Position numbers and translations under genes: made by a program. A stretch of DNA of 26,669 bases, taken from a virus. Numbering within the stretch: position 1 is the stretch's first letter; the number at the start of each line of letters is the position of its first letter. The stretch is taken from IMG/VR virus record IMGVR_UViG_3300008517_000005, positions 1 to 26,669 of that record; one strand, given 5' to 3'. This document shows, piece by piece, positions 1-8,229 of this stretch. Below the pieces are notes generated by a model, which saw nothing but the letters and a program-made list of their open reading frames with translations, ran no database searches and was not told the DNA's origin.

Positions 1-173
1 TTGCTGATAAGTTAGGTATCCTCAATATATTAAACTCACCGCTTGTTATCTTACTTGCCGGTAAGTTCGGTATTCTGGCGGCAGAAAAATAACCGCTTGT
101 TATCTGACTTGCCGGTAAGTTCGGTATTCTTGCCGTAGAAAATTGATCACTTGTTATCTTTAATGCCGACATA
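1..173 (-). repeat. 54-nt tandem repeats coding 18-residue fibre repeats
   Basis: Units start at about 38, 92 and 146 with a 54-nt period, and a partial unit lies at 1-37. The units at 38 and 92 share about 40 nt with a single mismatch (T/G), including the run around ACTTGCCGGTAAGTTCGG. The third unit and the partial one are more diverged. The period equals 18 codons, so the repeats keep the frame of the fibre gene. Confidence 0.85.
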
Positions 174-613
174 GACGGTATCTGTGCAATATCCAAGATA
201 CCCGAAGTAATATTCTCTGCTGAATGAGAATGACTTTTTGGTGGATTTTCAGCCGTAACGTCAGCCCCTGACTCAATCGATGCAAGTTTTGCAAATTGGT
301 TGGGACTCATAAAACCATGCGATCCTGATGTTGCTAATGCATGACTGGCGCCGCCTGCTCCTTTATGACCTATTAATTCTGAAACATCAAGACCATCAAC
401 TGTTTCACCGGCTGAAAGAGTAATACTGCCATCTGTTATAGCAACATTTACACCAATAGAAACGCCTGTTAATACGCCTTCTCCATCCCTTGTATTCACA
501 AAGTTATAAACACTTACAAGAAAATCCCTTATATCCTGTGCTGAGATATTCCCCGTTGTATTGTCGGCAAGAAGTGCCTGTAATTGCTCAAGTGTGCGTA
601 TTGTATCTGACAT
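1..613 (-). CDS. Tail fibre / fibre-like virion protein, N-terminal part, cut by window edge
   Basis: The ATG at 613-611 follows a GGAGAT Shine-Dalgarno, and the frame stays open for 204 codons to the left edge, so the C-terminus is missing. The N-terminus (MSDTIRTLEQLQALLADN) is followed by a Gly/Ser-rich region with ASHALATSGSHGFMSPNQF. After about residue 145 an 18-residue repeat begins, of the type ITSGYFSAARIPNLPASK. Repeats of the ITSG...ARIPNL kind are known from tail fibres of many phages, where they form trimeric shafts; the receptor-binding end would lie outside the window. This is the last virion gene seen, downstream of the nozzle and the small virion protein, which fits a fibre attached to the tail. 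Family assignment rests on repeat style and position only. Confidence 0.7.
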   Translation of the reverse strand, partial: MSDTIRTLEQLQALLADNTTGNISAQDIRDFLVSVYNFVNTRDGEGVLTGVSIGVNVAITDGSITLSAGETVDGLDVSELIGHKGAGGASHALATSGSHGFMSPNQFAKLASIESGADVTAENPPKSHSHSAENITSGILDIAQIPSMSALKITSDQFSTARIPNLPASQITSGYFSAARIPNLPASKITSGEFNILRIPNLSA

Positions 614-626
614 TTTTTATATCTCC

Positions 627-1055
627 TCAACTAAGGGCAAAAATACCATCATCATCATTTATATTTATCTTAAAAGTTCCTTCAACAACAATTTTATTTT
701 CTTCAAAATCAAAAACGCAAACAAGTGGGTCTACAACAGGAGATGTAACAGTATCATCATAAATAACAAGATATCGTGCGGTTATTGTAGCATTTGTCCA
801 TATAATATCACTTGCACCGAATATCATTGTTGATAATTCTCCGCTTTTATGATTCCATGTTTTGCTCAATGTTGCCCCGCCAGCTGAGTACCCGTCTCCC
901 GATATTTCATCGCCATCAATATCAGCTTTAACTTTGTGGGTAGATACTGGACTGTAATCACTTGTTAAAAGCATAGCTTTAAAAATATCGTTATCTAAAT
1001 CAATTGTACCATCTGCCATGTACTCTTTAAAATAGTCATAAACTAAATTAGCCAT
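627..1055 (-). CDS. Small virion protein, paralogue A
   Basis: This 142-residue protein starts MANLVYDYFKEYMADG, behind AAGGAGAATAAT. It matches the protein at 4349-4762 along its whole length: shared blocks include FKEYMADGT, DLDND, EISG-GY-AGGATL, TARY-VIYDDT and DPLVC. Small proteins of this build (a Ser/Thr-rich beta domain ending in GTF and GIF-L) are common in tail regions of phages and are usually annotated only as hypothetical or structural. The gene lies between the nozzle and the fibre gene, so a role in the tail tip or fibre base is plausible. The exact function is unknown. Confidence 0.8.
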   Translation of the reverse strand: MANLVYDYFKEYMADGTIDLDNDIFKAMLLTSDYSPVSTHKVKADIDGDEISGDGYSAGGATLSKTWNHKSGELSTMIFGASDIIWTNATITARYLVIYDDTVTSPVVDPLVCVFDFEENKIVVEGTFKININDDDGIFALS

Positions 1056-1066
1056 TATTATTCTCC

Positions 1067-3277
1067 TTAGTATTGTAAATGAGGAAAAGCATTGCCAAAT
1101 GATTGATCAAATTCCGTTTTTCCCCCCAACCAAACATATATGTTAAATAGTGTTATTGATATCGACTGACTTTCTAAAGTTTCTATGGTTAAAAAATTCA
1201 TTGTGATTGGAAACAATTCTATTTCTAAATTTTGTGAATCCAGATTTATTTCTACATTCTCGGGTATGTAAAAAAGTATCTCATGTTTTTCTTGGTCGTA
1301 TTCTGTTTTTATAGACTTTTTCTGTTCCAGACTAAGTGAATTGTAAAGGTTATTAATCGGCTCACTTATCCTTAGTTTCTCCGTCGGTGTCATATCAGAT
1401 TCAGCGAGATTGTTCGGAGATAACCTATAAATACCGTCAAAATCACACACATATAAGTTATCGAGAACTTCTATGAGTCCTTCTTCCGCTATATTCCCGA
1501 TGTTATGAACAGATTCGTAAATTGTGTATGGAGTTGTTTTTGTATTTATACAGATAATTGCCTGTTCTTTTGTAAATACGGGTTTACCGAATATTTCCGC
1601 TAATCCTGTTATCGAACCACCCTCACGATCGGCAATGTATCTAACATTAGAAACCGGAGTAACATCAAGTTGTCCATATTCCGAATAGCTTATCCAATCC
1701 CAGTGTATTTCACCCTTGCCTCCAGGATCGAGAACGATATATCCTTGCCAAAGCCGACCATTTATAACTTTTGCATATTTACCATTAACTTTTATGGATT
1801 GTGGTATGCCTTCAACATAAAGAGGATGTTCTATCCCTTCGAGGAGTCCGGTATCGTAGAATGTGTAATCAACATCATTACCGTTTTCTTCAACGATATA
1901 GTTACCGATGGCTGGACATAAAGCTTTCCAAGGTCTGGGATCATCGTAATCCCCTGTTTCACCTATAGTTTCACCATAAAATCCTATTGCTTTACCGCGA
2001 TTCATGGTAATTATTCTTAAATATGAATTAAGTTCATCATCTTTGAAATAGAGTACACCGCCAACAAGGCTGCTAATACCCAAATCATCATCAACTATTA
2101 CACAACCACTTTTTATAGAACCGCCATATCCTGCGAATGCGCCCGATTCACCGCTCTTTAAAGGCGTTTCCGGATAACCGCCACCGCTATCGTGGAACAG
2201 TTCCCATTTTGCATCCCAATAATAAAACAAAACACTGGGAGACGATATTTTGAAAATACCGGGTACTATATCAGAATATATTGTATGATCAACCCAATTA
2301 GGAGGATCAACAGTAGTATAGTGTAATCTTAATTTATATGTTCCTGTTACTCCTAAACTGTAATCTTCAAGTCCTGGTATATAAATGGCTTTTTTCCCAT
2401 TGTAAGCGCAATTTTGATCATTTTCGTATACTTTCCCCGATTCCCTCAGAAAGTCAATTGAATGTATTTTCCTGTAAATACCATCTTGCGTTGCATCAAC
2501 GTCATATCCATCAGCCCTGTATACATTCATCGAGGTAATACGTTTATTATGACTTGCCTTTGTTATTGAAAAATCGAGTTTTAAGAACTTATCCGTGCCG
2601 AAATAAACGGAGAATACGTCTGAAAGAAGCGATTCCTGAATACCATCGTAGACATAGGAAAATCTATAGTATTTCACTTCGTCTGTAAACGGTGCTTTAT
2701 TATAACCACCGTCAATTTGTGTGGGTGAAAAAGTGATCTCAGGTTTAACAATCTCTGTGGGATAATCATAGAATTTTGTTGTGGGATCATAGATACCATC
2801 AAAAAACTCACGGTCAATATGCCCAAGCCAGACACCTTTTGCTTCTACTGAACCAAATTTACTTGCATTTCCAGGTAACATTCTTGCAATTCTATCGTGA
2901 TGTATTACCGGATTACGCCTATAGCAGTGATAATAATTAACGTCATTAAAACAATCTGTAAATTCCGTAATATTATTAATCACAACCCATGAACTACCAT
3001 TGTAACCATATACTGTAATTTGCCTTGAACTCGGATTAACTTTAATAATGATATAAAGTTTTTCATCGGCGATTTCATCATGGCTATAAGTAAAAAGATT
3101 CTTCACATAAGGTCTAATAGCATCCGATATTTTTTCACCATATCCGAAAGTCTTAACTAATTTACCATGCAACGACCGTAAGTTTTCCTGTTTTGTTGAA
3201 TAAGCTTGGTCGATATCTTCCAAATCAGCGTTGGTAAATAAGCTTTTAAATTCTCTTATGTCAATAATTTTAGGCAA
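1067..3277 (-). CDS. Tail nozzle / head-completion stabilisation-like protein
   Basis: This is a 736-residue, beta-rich protein without signal peptide or membrane segment. It begins MPKIIDIREFKSLF and contains many aromatic, propeller-like strands, among them YVYDGIQESLLSD, FGKPVFTKEQAIICIN and DNLYVCDFDGIYRLSPN. The last resembles phrases seen in P22 gp10-like stabilisation/nozzle proteins, which plug and extend the portal in short-tailed phages. It follows directly on the head-tail adaptor (16-nt gap), the order expected in podovirus-like operons. Near the C-terminus (about residues 681-719) are two units resembling the 22-residue repeat of the 767-residue protein at 4896-7199. The large family is diverse, so the call rests on composition, length and position rather than on an unambiguous motif. 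Confidence 0.6.
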   Translation of the reverse strand: MPKIIDIREFKSLFTNADLEDIDQAYSTKQENLRSLHGKLVKTFGYGEKISDAIRPYVKNLFTYSHDEIADEKLYIIIKVNPSSRQITVYGYNGSSWVVINNITEFTDCFNDVNYYHCYRRNPVIHHDRIARMLPGNASKFGSVEAKGVWLGHIDREFFDGIYDPTTKFYDYPTEIVKPEITFSPTQIDGGYNKAPFTDEVKYYRFSYVYDGIQESLLSDVFSVYFGTDKFLKLDFSITKASHNKRITSMNVYRADGYDVDATQDGIYRKIHSIDFLRESGKVYENDQNCAYNGKKAIYIPGLEDYSLGVTGTYKLRLHYTTVDPPNWVDHTIYSDIVPGIFKISSPSVLFYYWDAKWELFHDSGGGYPETPLKSGESGAFAGYGGSIKSGCVIVDDDLGISSLVGGVLYFKDDELNSYLRIITMNRGKAIGFYGETIGETGDYDDPRPWKALCPAIGNYIVEENGNDVDYTFYDTGLLEGIEHPLYVEGIPQSIKVNGKYAKVINGRLWQGYIVLDPGGKGEIHWDWISYSEYGQLDVTPVSNVRYIADREGGSITGLAEIFGKPVFTKEQAIICINTKTTPYTIYESVHNIGNIAEEGLIEVLDNLYVCDFDGIYRLSPNNLAESDMTPTEKLRISEPINNLYNSLSLEQKKSIKTEYDQEKHEILFYIPENVEINLDSQNLEIELFPITMNFLTIETLESQSISITLFNIYVWLGGKTEFDQSFGNAFPHLQY

Positions 3278-3292
3278 TATTATTATCCTTTA

Positions 3293-4336
3293 TTACGTGT
3301 TAAGATACTGTGTAGTGTTTATCGGAAATTCATCTTCAGTATCTTCTCTAAAGTGTTCAACATCATATTCAATCGAATCAGAAGGAGCGCTCACTAAGTT
3401 TAAAGTTTCGATGGCTTTCAAGGCGCTTTCATACGCTCTTGCTGCCTCTTTTGTTTTGTCAACATAGTTTTCACAAGAAATACCGATTATTATTGTTTTT
3501 ACTGACTCATCAAGTTCACAGTCAACGTTATTGATAGAATTGGCGTACAATTCCATCTTGACCGGCTCCCGCATATAATAAAGGTCTATAGTTTGACCCT
3601 CATAAGGCTCAACATAGATTTTATTACCCCTGAGATAATAAACAGGTTTTTCGGCTGTGAATACCTTGTTTAAATCAATGTATTTTCTGTATTCATGGAA
3701 CGATATTCTGCTGCAGAATTTACCACCGGTTAATCTTACACCATCAATGCCCTTATTCTTATGAAATACAGGATTGGCGAGTAGCGATAAATCGAAAGCA
3801 CCGCTTGAATCAAGTGTTTGTGCTAATAACGGTACATCGAGTTCCTCTAAAACATGACGGTTCAGTATTGTAAGAGCTTTATCCTGAGCGTCATTGAGCA
3901 TTAATACTTTTTCGGATAGTCCGAGTATTTTGTGTTTAACATCGTCAAGATATATTCCAAGTAATGATAACATTTCTTCAATGGTTTTTGTAACCATTGC
4001 CGTTGTTACTATCGGCTTGATATTGAATAATACACTTTCCCGAATAGGTAAACCGGAACCGAGAGAAGAATCATAAGTGCCGTCGAAAATAAATACTCTC
4101 TGGCTTGAGAAATAACTGCCGTTGATTTCGAGATCATCACCGGACAGCACAACATCCTCTGTACTATCCGGTGATAAAATGACGACATCTTCTCTGCTAT
4201 TAACAATGTTGCCGGATAAATCCTTTAGGCCCCATTTTAATGTTACCGGAATGACGGCAGCACTATTTTCATCAGTGAAATTACCGGTAATTACATACGT
4301 CCCCTGTTCGACAGCATCGGGTTTGAGTCCGTTCAT
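3293..4336 (-). CDS. Head-to-tail adaptor (P22 gp4-like) with N-terminal Ig-like domain
   Basis: 347 residues. Residues 1 to about 105 look like an immunoglobulin-like beta domain (repeated strands, EDVVLSGDDLEINGSYFSS). Residues from about 110 onward are helical and end with the adaptor-like signature YYLRGNKIYVEPYEG followed by DLYYMREP and the helix AARAYESALKAIE. The pattern of a short strand reading 'native/needed for printing coordinates' and then a YY-RxP motif is typical of phage head-tail connector subunits that bind the portal ring. The gene stands just before the nozzle-like gene, in keeping with this. The fused Ig-like domain could decorate the connector surface. Assignment is by motif and position. 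Confidence 0.6.
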   Translation of the reverse strand: MNGLKPDAVEQGTYVITGNFTDENSAAVIPVTLKWGLKDLSGNIVNSREDVVILSPDSTEDVVLSGDDLEINGSYFSSQRVFIFDGTYDSSLGSGLPIRESVLFNIKPIVTTAMVTKTIEEMLSLLGIYLDDVKHKILGLSEKVLMLNDAQDKALTILNRHVLEELDVPLLAQTLDSSGAFDLSLLANPVFHKNKGIDGVRLTGGKFCSRISFHEYRKYIDLNKVFTAEKPVYYLRGNKIYVEPYEGQTIDLYYMREPVKMELYANSINNVDCELDESVKTIIIGISCENYVDKTKEAARAYESALKAIETLNLVSAPSDSIEYDVEHFREDTEDEFPINTTQYLNT

Positions 4337-4348
4337 ATTTAAACCTCA

Positions 4349-4762
4349 TCAAGTGAGCGTAAAAATTCCATTTGCATGAAACTGAATTGTAAAAGTTCCT
4401 GCTGTAACCGATTTGTCAGTGCCAAAATCAATAAGACAAACGAGCGGATCTAACGGAGAGGTTGGAGTATCATCATAAATAACCGCATACCGTGCCGTGA
4501 AAGTAGCGCTTGTCCAGGATACATCAGTTGCATCGAGTGTTACTGTCCCCGAAGATTCTGTCCATGTAACATTCTGTAACGTCGCCCCGCCGGCTGTATA
4601 ACCAGTTCCCGAAATCTCATTTGTAACATCAGCTTTTACGCTGTGTGTTGCTGCCGGTGTATATGTACTTGTCGTCAGCATGATCTTGAAAGTATCATTA
4701 TCCAAGTCCATCGTACCATCAGCCATGTACTCTTTAAACTTATTGTAGATCAGATCAGCCAT
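4349..4762 (-). CDS. Small virion protein, paralogue B
   Basis: The 137-residue product starts MADLIYNKFKEYMADG at 4762. A longer frame reaches back to 4795, but it runs through the terminator-like hairpin, while the ATG at 4762 has a strong TTTGGAGG Shine-Dalgarno 7 nt upstream, so I chose it. More than half of the residues are identical to the protein at 627-1055; the main differences are small indels in the middle. The beta-rich, Thr-rich C-terminal half is typical of tail-associated proteins. The two copies flank the adaptor and nozzle genes, which suggests a duplication within the tail module followed by divergence. Function unknown. Confidence 0.8.
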   Translation of the reverse strand: MADLIYNKFKEYMADGTMDLDNDTFKIMLTTSTYTPAATHSVKADVTNEISGTGYTAGGATLQNVTWTESSGTVTLDATDVSWTSATFTARYAVIYDDTPTSPLDPLVCLIDFGTDKSVTAGTFTIQFHANGIFTLT

Positions 4763-4771
4763 TGTGAACCT

Positions 4772-4823
4772 CCAAAAAGAAAGCCCGAACCGCACTCCGT
4801 CATGGAGTAACTGATTCGGGCTT
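4772..4823 (-). terminator. Rho-independent-type hairpin abutting the next ribosome binding site
   Basis: A perfect 9-bp outer stem is formed by AAGCCCGAA (4781-4789) and TTCGGGCTT (4815-4823). An inner ACTCC/GGAGT stem (4794-4798 with 4804-4808) closes a GTCAT loop. On the minus strand it is followed by CTTTCTTTTT. The T-run touches the GGAGG of the gene at 4349-4762, so termination here or an effect on translation of that gene are both possible. Upstream, 4824-4895 holds no gene, only a weaker CCTGC/GCAGG hairpin and an AT-rich stretch with TATAAT (minus strand, 4870-4865). Confidence 0.75.
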
Positions 4824-4895
4824 CAAATGATCCTGCGAATTGCAGGTATTTTAAGTAACCGTGAATTATATATTAAAAGCTATTTATATTCCCAT

Positions 4896-7199
4896 TTAAC
4901 CTCCTGTAAATACAATATTTGGTTTCCTTGCCGTTATAATTATATCAGGTTTCCTTGTTACAAACGTGCATTTTAGCAATCTATATGCGGGTAGCAGAAT
5001 CGGTAATTGCGTTAATATTATTTCCTGAGTTTCTGATGAAAGTATCTGATCCGCTGATAATGATGGACTGTGCTGAGTTAAACTAAGAGACTGTGTATTG
5101 ACAGGATATTTAACCTCTATGATTGAAGCGTTTTGGGTAAGGCTTATACTCTGCCCTGATACCTCTAATACAGGCGAAATAACAAGTGATATTTCATTTA
5201 AAGTGAGTGTTAAAGTCTGCGTATTCGGAGTTACTTCTTGATAAAGTACAAATGATGGGCTGTGTTGCGTAAGTGATATAGACTGTGCATTTACAGAGTA
5301 TTTAACCTCTGTAATTGGGGCATTTTGGGTAATGGAAATAGAAAATGTTTCAGGTTGTAGAGTAAAGTCTATGACTACTGACGGAGCGTACTGTGTTATT
5401 GACAGAGTCTGCTCATCCGCTTCATGAGTGAACGAAATCTTAATTGAAGGAGTTTTTTGAGTAAGCGCAATAGAAAGAGTATCGGTTTGTAAAACAAAAT
5501 CACTTTTTACTGTTGAAGCGTACTGTGTTATTGACAGAGTTTGACAATTAGCTGATACGGGCTGAATAGTTGAAACTGCTGGACTATTCTGTGTCAATGA
5601 TACAGTTTGTACCGAAGCAGAAAGAGTAAAGTCCACTTTTTGAGTTGAGTCATTCTGCGTTAAATTTATTTCTTGAGTATTCGGACTGAAAACACCCTCA
5701 GCGTAAATAGTAGGTGAATACTGAGTTAAGCTAATATTCTGCAAATTTGCCTGAAACAGTAATCCAGCATATATATTTGGACTGTATTGTGTCAATGAAA
5801 GAGTTTGGGTACTTGGAGTATGAGTATAATCAGCCTTTACAGCTGAGGCGTTTTGAGTTAATCCAATGGATTGCACTGAAGCAGAATGTGTAAAATCTAT
5901 GACTAATATTGAGGCGTTTTGCGTTGATGATATTGATTGAACATTTGCATCATGTGTACAATCAGCTTTTGCAGTTGAAGCGTTTTGTGTTAATGAAACT
6001 GTCTGAGCTTCAGGTTTTATAGTTTGTAAAGTTATCTTTGGCGTGGATTCGTTCTGCGTAATTGTTATTGACTGTACATTTGCAGAATAAGAACAGTCAA
6101 TTTGCAAACCGGGTGAATTCTGAGTTACTGAAATTGTCTGTGCATTTGCTTGATGTGAATAATCCGCTTTTACAGTAGAAGCATTAATTATTGAGCTTAA
6201 TGTCAACAGCGTAGCAACGACCGTAGCGGAAATCGTGAGTGCAACTGAATTTATGGCTGAGGTAATAGTTTGGGAATTCGCTTCAACAATTACTGGTGGT
6301 GAAATATATTCACACGCCCCAATTGTCCAATTATCTCTTGTTACCCCGAAAAAATCATCTGTGAAACTTCCACTTAAATCTTTTCCAGCAGTGCCAACAT
6401 CGCCCTCCGCCGTTATTGTATAATCATCAGCAGCAAGATTGTTAAATGGGTCTGCATCTAAATAAACATTATTAGCTCCTCCACCACTCCAATCGGCATC
6501 ATCCCCTGTATGGTCAGAATTGGCATTGTTATTCCCAATTGTGAGCGACTGTATATCTTCATAATCAAGTGTTGCAGCACCATAACTGAGATTATTTTCA
6601 AGTGTAATTTCCTCATCACCACAGTTAATATTAACATCGCAATTATTAACTGTATTATTCGCAATTACCGCATCAGGAATATCATTATTCAGCGAAATAC
6701 CTCTGCCCGATGTGTCATAAATAATGTTATTGTAGATTTTTGTTCCAGCATTCATAGTAGCATCAGTATGCTGCACACCTCTACTACATCCCTTTATAAT
6801 ATTTCGTCTATATGTAAAATTAAACTCTGTGTCAATTTGATAAATTACAATTGCATAATCCGGTTCTGATGTTCCCTCGATAAAAACCATGCCTTCTATT
6901 ATTACATCGCCAGCTCCCTCCATTGCGTTATAGCAAATTGTTCCGACATAATTACAGGTAAATCTTGCTCCTGTTGAAGCATCCGTTGTGGTTGGGAAAG
7001 AAGCAGGTAAAACATGAAGTGTATGACCATTAAGAGACTCAGTAATATTAGCCGAAGCAGTATTCTCAGTAAATTCACTGGCATCAACAGTACAGGTAAT
7101 ATCACCTGTGAGGTTACCCAAGTCGTCCCAAAAGGCAGCCCATGTGGAATACGTTCCACCAGCAAGTTTTATTGTTACATTTCCAGAAGTTAGTGCCAT
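4896..7199 (-). CDS. Beta-helix virion protein with about 18 tandem 22-residue repeats
   Basis: This is a 767-residue protein. Residues 1 to about 300 look like a right-handed parallel beta-helix of the pectin-lyase type: repeated Asn-rich turns such as IYNNIIYDTSGRGISLNND and VIANNTVNNC, and the frequent family phrase LDADPFNN. Residues about 309-739 are an array of roughly 20 units (about 18 clear) of 20-23 residues with core Q-(S/T)-(I/L)-S-(L/I)-T-Q-(N/Y/H)-(A/S)-(S/P), each followed by a second, variable strand. The C-terminus repeats RKPDIIITARKPNIVF. Beta-helix plus repeat stalk suggests a tailspike or a surface/adhesion protein that binds or trims host polysaccharide. No catalytic residues can be identified by eye. 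The start overlaps the previous stop (TAATG). Confidence 0.75.
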   Translation of the reverse strand: MALTSGNVTIKLAGGTYSTWAAFWDDLGNLTGDITCTVDASEFTENTASANITESLNGHTLHVLPASFPTTTDASTGARFTCNYVGTICYNAMEGAGDVIIEGMVFIEGTSEPDYAIVIYQIDTEFNFTYRRNIIKGCSRGVQHTDATMNAGTKIYNNIIYDTSGRGISLNNDIPDAVIANNTVNNCDVNINCGDEEITLENNLSYGAATLDYEDIQSLTIGNNNANSDHTGDDADWSGGGANNVYLDADPFNNLAADDYTITAEGDVGTAGKDLSGSFTDDFFGVTRDNWTIGACEYISPPVIVEANSQTITSAINSVALTISATVVATLLTLSSIINASTVKADYSHQANAQTISVTQNSPGLQIDCSYSANVQSITITQNESTPKITLQTIKPEAQTVSLTQNASTAKADCTHDANVQSISSTQNASILVIDFTHSASVQSIGLTQNASAVKADYTHTPSTQTLSLTQYSPNIYAGLLFQANLQNISLTQYSPTIYAEGVFSPNTQEINLTQNDSTQKVDFTLSASVQTVSLTQNSPAVSTIQPVSANCQTLSITQYASTVKSDFVLQTDTLSIALTQKTPSIKISFTHEADEQTLSITQYAPSVVIDFTLQPETFSISITQNAPITEVKYSVNAQSISLTQHSPSFVLYQEVTPNTQTLTLTLNEISLVISPVLEVSGQSISLTQNASIIEVKYPVNTQSLSLTQHSPSLSADQILSSETQEIILTQLPILLPAYRLLKCTFVTRKPDIIITARKPNIVFTGG
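4983..6275 (-). repeat. Protein-level tandem repeat array (QTISLTQNSP type)
   Basis: The array covers residues 309-739 of the 767-residue protein. The unit is 20-23 codons. The heptad core around SLTQN is conserved, while the DNA is diverged between units, so the array is old or under protein-level selection. Two edge units (first and last) are degenerate. Each unit likely forms two short strands. Confidence 0.85.
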
Positions 7200-7852
7200 T
7201 ATTCACAAGCCTTCATAGTAATAGTTTCCTGAGTTACTATTTTGCTGTATTCTCTTTTATCATTCCAGTTCCTTAACTCGTCCACAGATAAGACTTTCTC
7301 AAAATCAAATGTCAGTTTACGAGGACGGTAATCAATCTGTGCCCTGTTTTCGGCTTGACGTTTGCTCCATGTCAACATTAAGTACATTGCATCAGATTCG
7401 AGAGCTTCTTTGATTGCAGTTTTCAGGACATCCAATTCCGCTTCAGAAACTGGAACAGACATAGTTTTCTTTACATTTTCGATAACTATCTTTCTCTGGA
7501 CAGCCGCTTGTTCCCTGAAATCCTTAGCTTCTGCCTCTTTTTGTTCATTCCTGATGCCCTCACACCATTCTTTTGCCTGTTCGTAGGTGCAGTCTATCCT
7601 CACAATACCATAATGCTTTCTCTCATTTCTACCCCAGCTCCATCCATCAGGTTTGAACGTAATAAAATGACCCTTCTTAGAAATAGCATTATTCTTTCGG
7701 TAGAGCCACTCATCACTTCCACATTCAGGACAGGGCGCTTCAAAAGTATCATCCTCATATATCACCCTATCCATGTGATTACCCTTGTGAATAGGATTGA
7801 AACAGAATACCTGCGTATTAACCTTATCTTCGAGCCCTACAAGAAATTCCAT
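7199..7852 (-). CDS. Zinc-ribbon-containing phage protein of unknown function
   Basis: 217 residues from the ATG at 7852 (MEFLVGLEDKVNTQ), preceded by AAGGATTTTGGTT; an in-frame TTG two codons earlier is less likely. Near residue 41 it has CPECGSDEW, one half of a possible zinc ribbon. The other pair is not obvious (a lone Cys lies in VFCFNP). The middle (EAKDFREQAAVQRKIVIENVKK) is predicted helical and charged. It sits between capsid-side genes and the repeat-rich surface protein, so it may be virion-associated or a chaperone. I do not recognise the family. Confidence 0.75.
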   Translation of the reverse strand: MEFLVGLEDKVNTQVFCFNPIHKGNHMDRVIYEDDTFEAPCPECGSDEWLYRKNNAISKKGHFITFKPDGWSWGRNERKHYGIVRIDCTYEQAKEWCEGIRNEQKEAEAKDFREQAAVQRKIVIENVKKTMSVPVSEAELDVLKTAIKEALESDAMYLMLTWSKRQAENRAQIDYRPRKLTFDFEKVLSVDELRNWNDKREYSKIVTQETITMKACE

Positions 7853-7864
7853 AACCAAAATCCT

Positions 7865-8179
7865 TTATACCAAACTCCGTCTAAGTTCCCCTTTTATCGG
7901 TGCGACAGTAGGAACAAAAAATACTCCTGAGCTGATTACATTTCCCATCTTCCAATGTATAAACCTTACCAAGCAACCCACTGCCGGAATATCCTTTACA
8001 TAAAGAGTTTCGATAATTTGACCTTCTATTAATTCTTGAGAAAGTAATTCAAACTCATGCTTTTTAATAGGCTTCTCCGCCTCATGTATGATATTAGTCT
8101 CATTTGAAATTTTAAGCGGTTTTTGAGGCTGTTTTACTGCCTTTTTGCGATTATATTTTCTCTTTTTCCTTTGTTGCAT
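7865..8179 (-). CDS. Small basic protein, unknown function
   Basis: 104 residues starting MQQRKKRKYNRKKAVKQ. The frame extends five codons further to 8194, but the inner ATG has AAAGG six bases upstream, so it is the better start. The first 25 residues carry a dense Lys/Arg patch that could bind DNA or RNA; the rest (VKDIPAVGCLVRFIHWK) looks like a small beta domain. It lies 12 nt upstream of the zinc-ribbon gene in the virion module. No known family recognised. Confidence 0.7.
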   Translation of the reverse strand: MQQRKKRKYNRKKAVKQPQKPLKISNETNIIHEAEKPIKKHEFELLSQELIEGQIIETLYVKDIPAVGCLVRFIHWKMGNVISSGVFFVPTVAPIKGELRRSLV

Positions 8180-8229
8180 AACATAACCTTTCATTATCAG
8201 GGGCAGAAATTAATCCACCCCTGAATAAA

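Noticed and set aside
1-173. Regular 54-bp repeats as a CRISPR array
   Set aside because: The units run continuously in one reading frame without unique spacers, and the protein repeats are typical for fibres.
6510-6869. Long plus-strand frames such as this one, opposite the beta-helix gene
   Set aside because: They are shadows of minus-strand genes: no ribosome sites, low-complexity composition, and complete overlap with better-supported genes.
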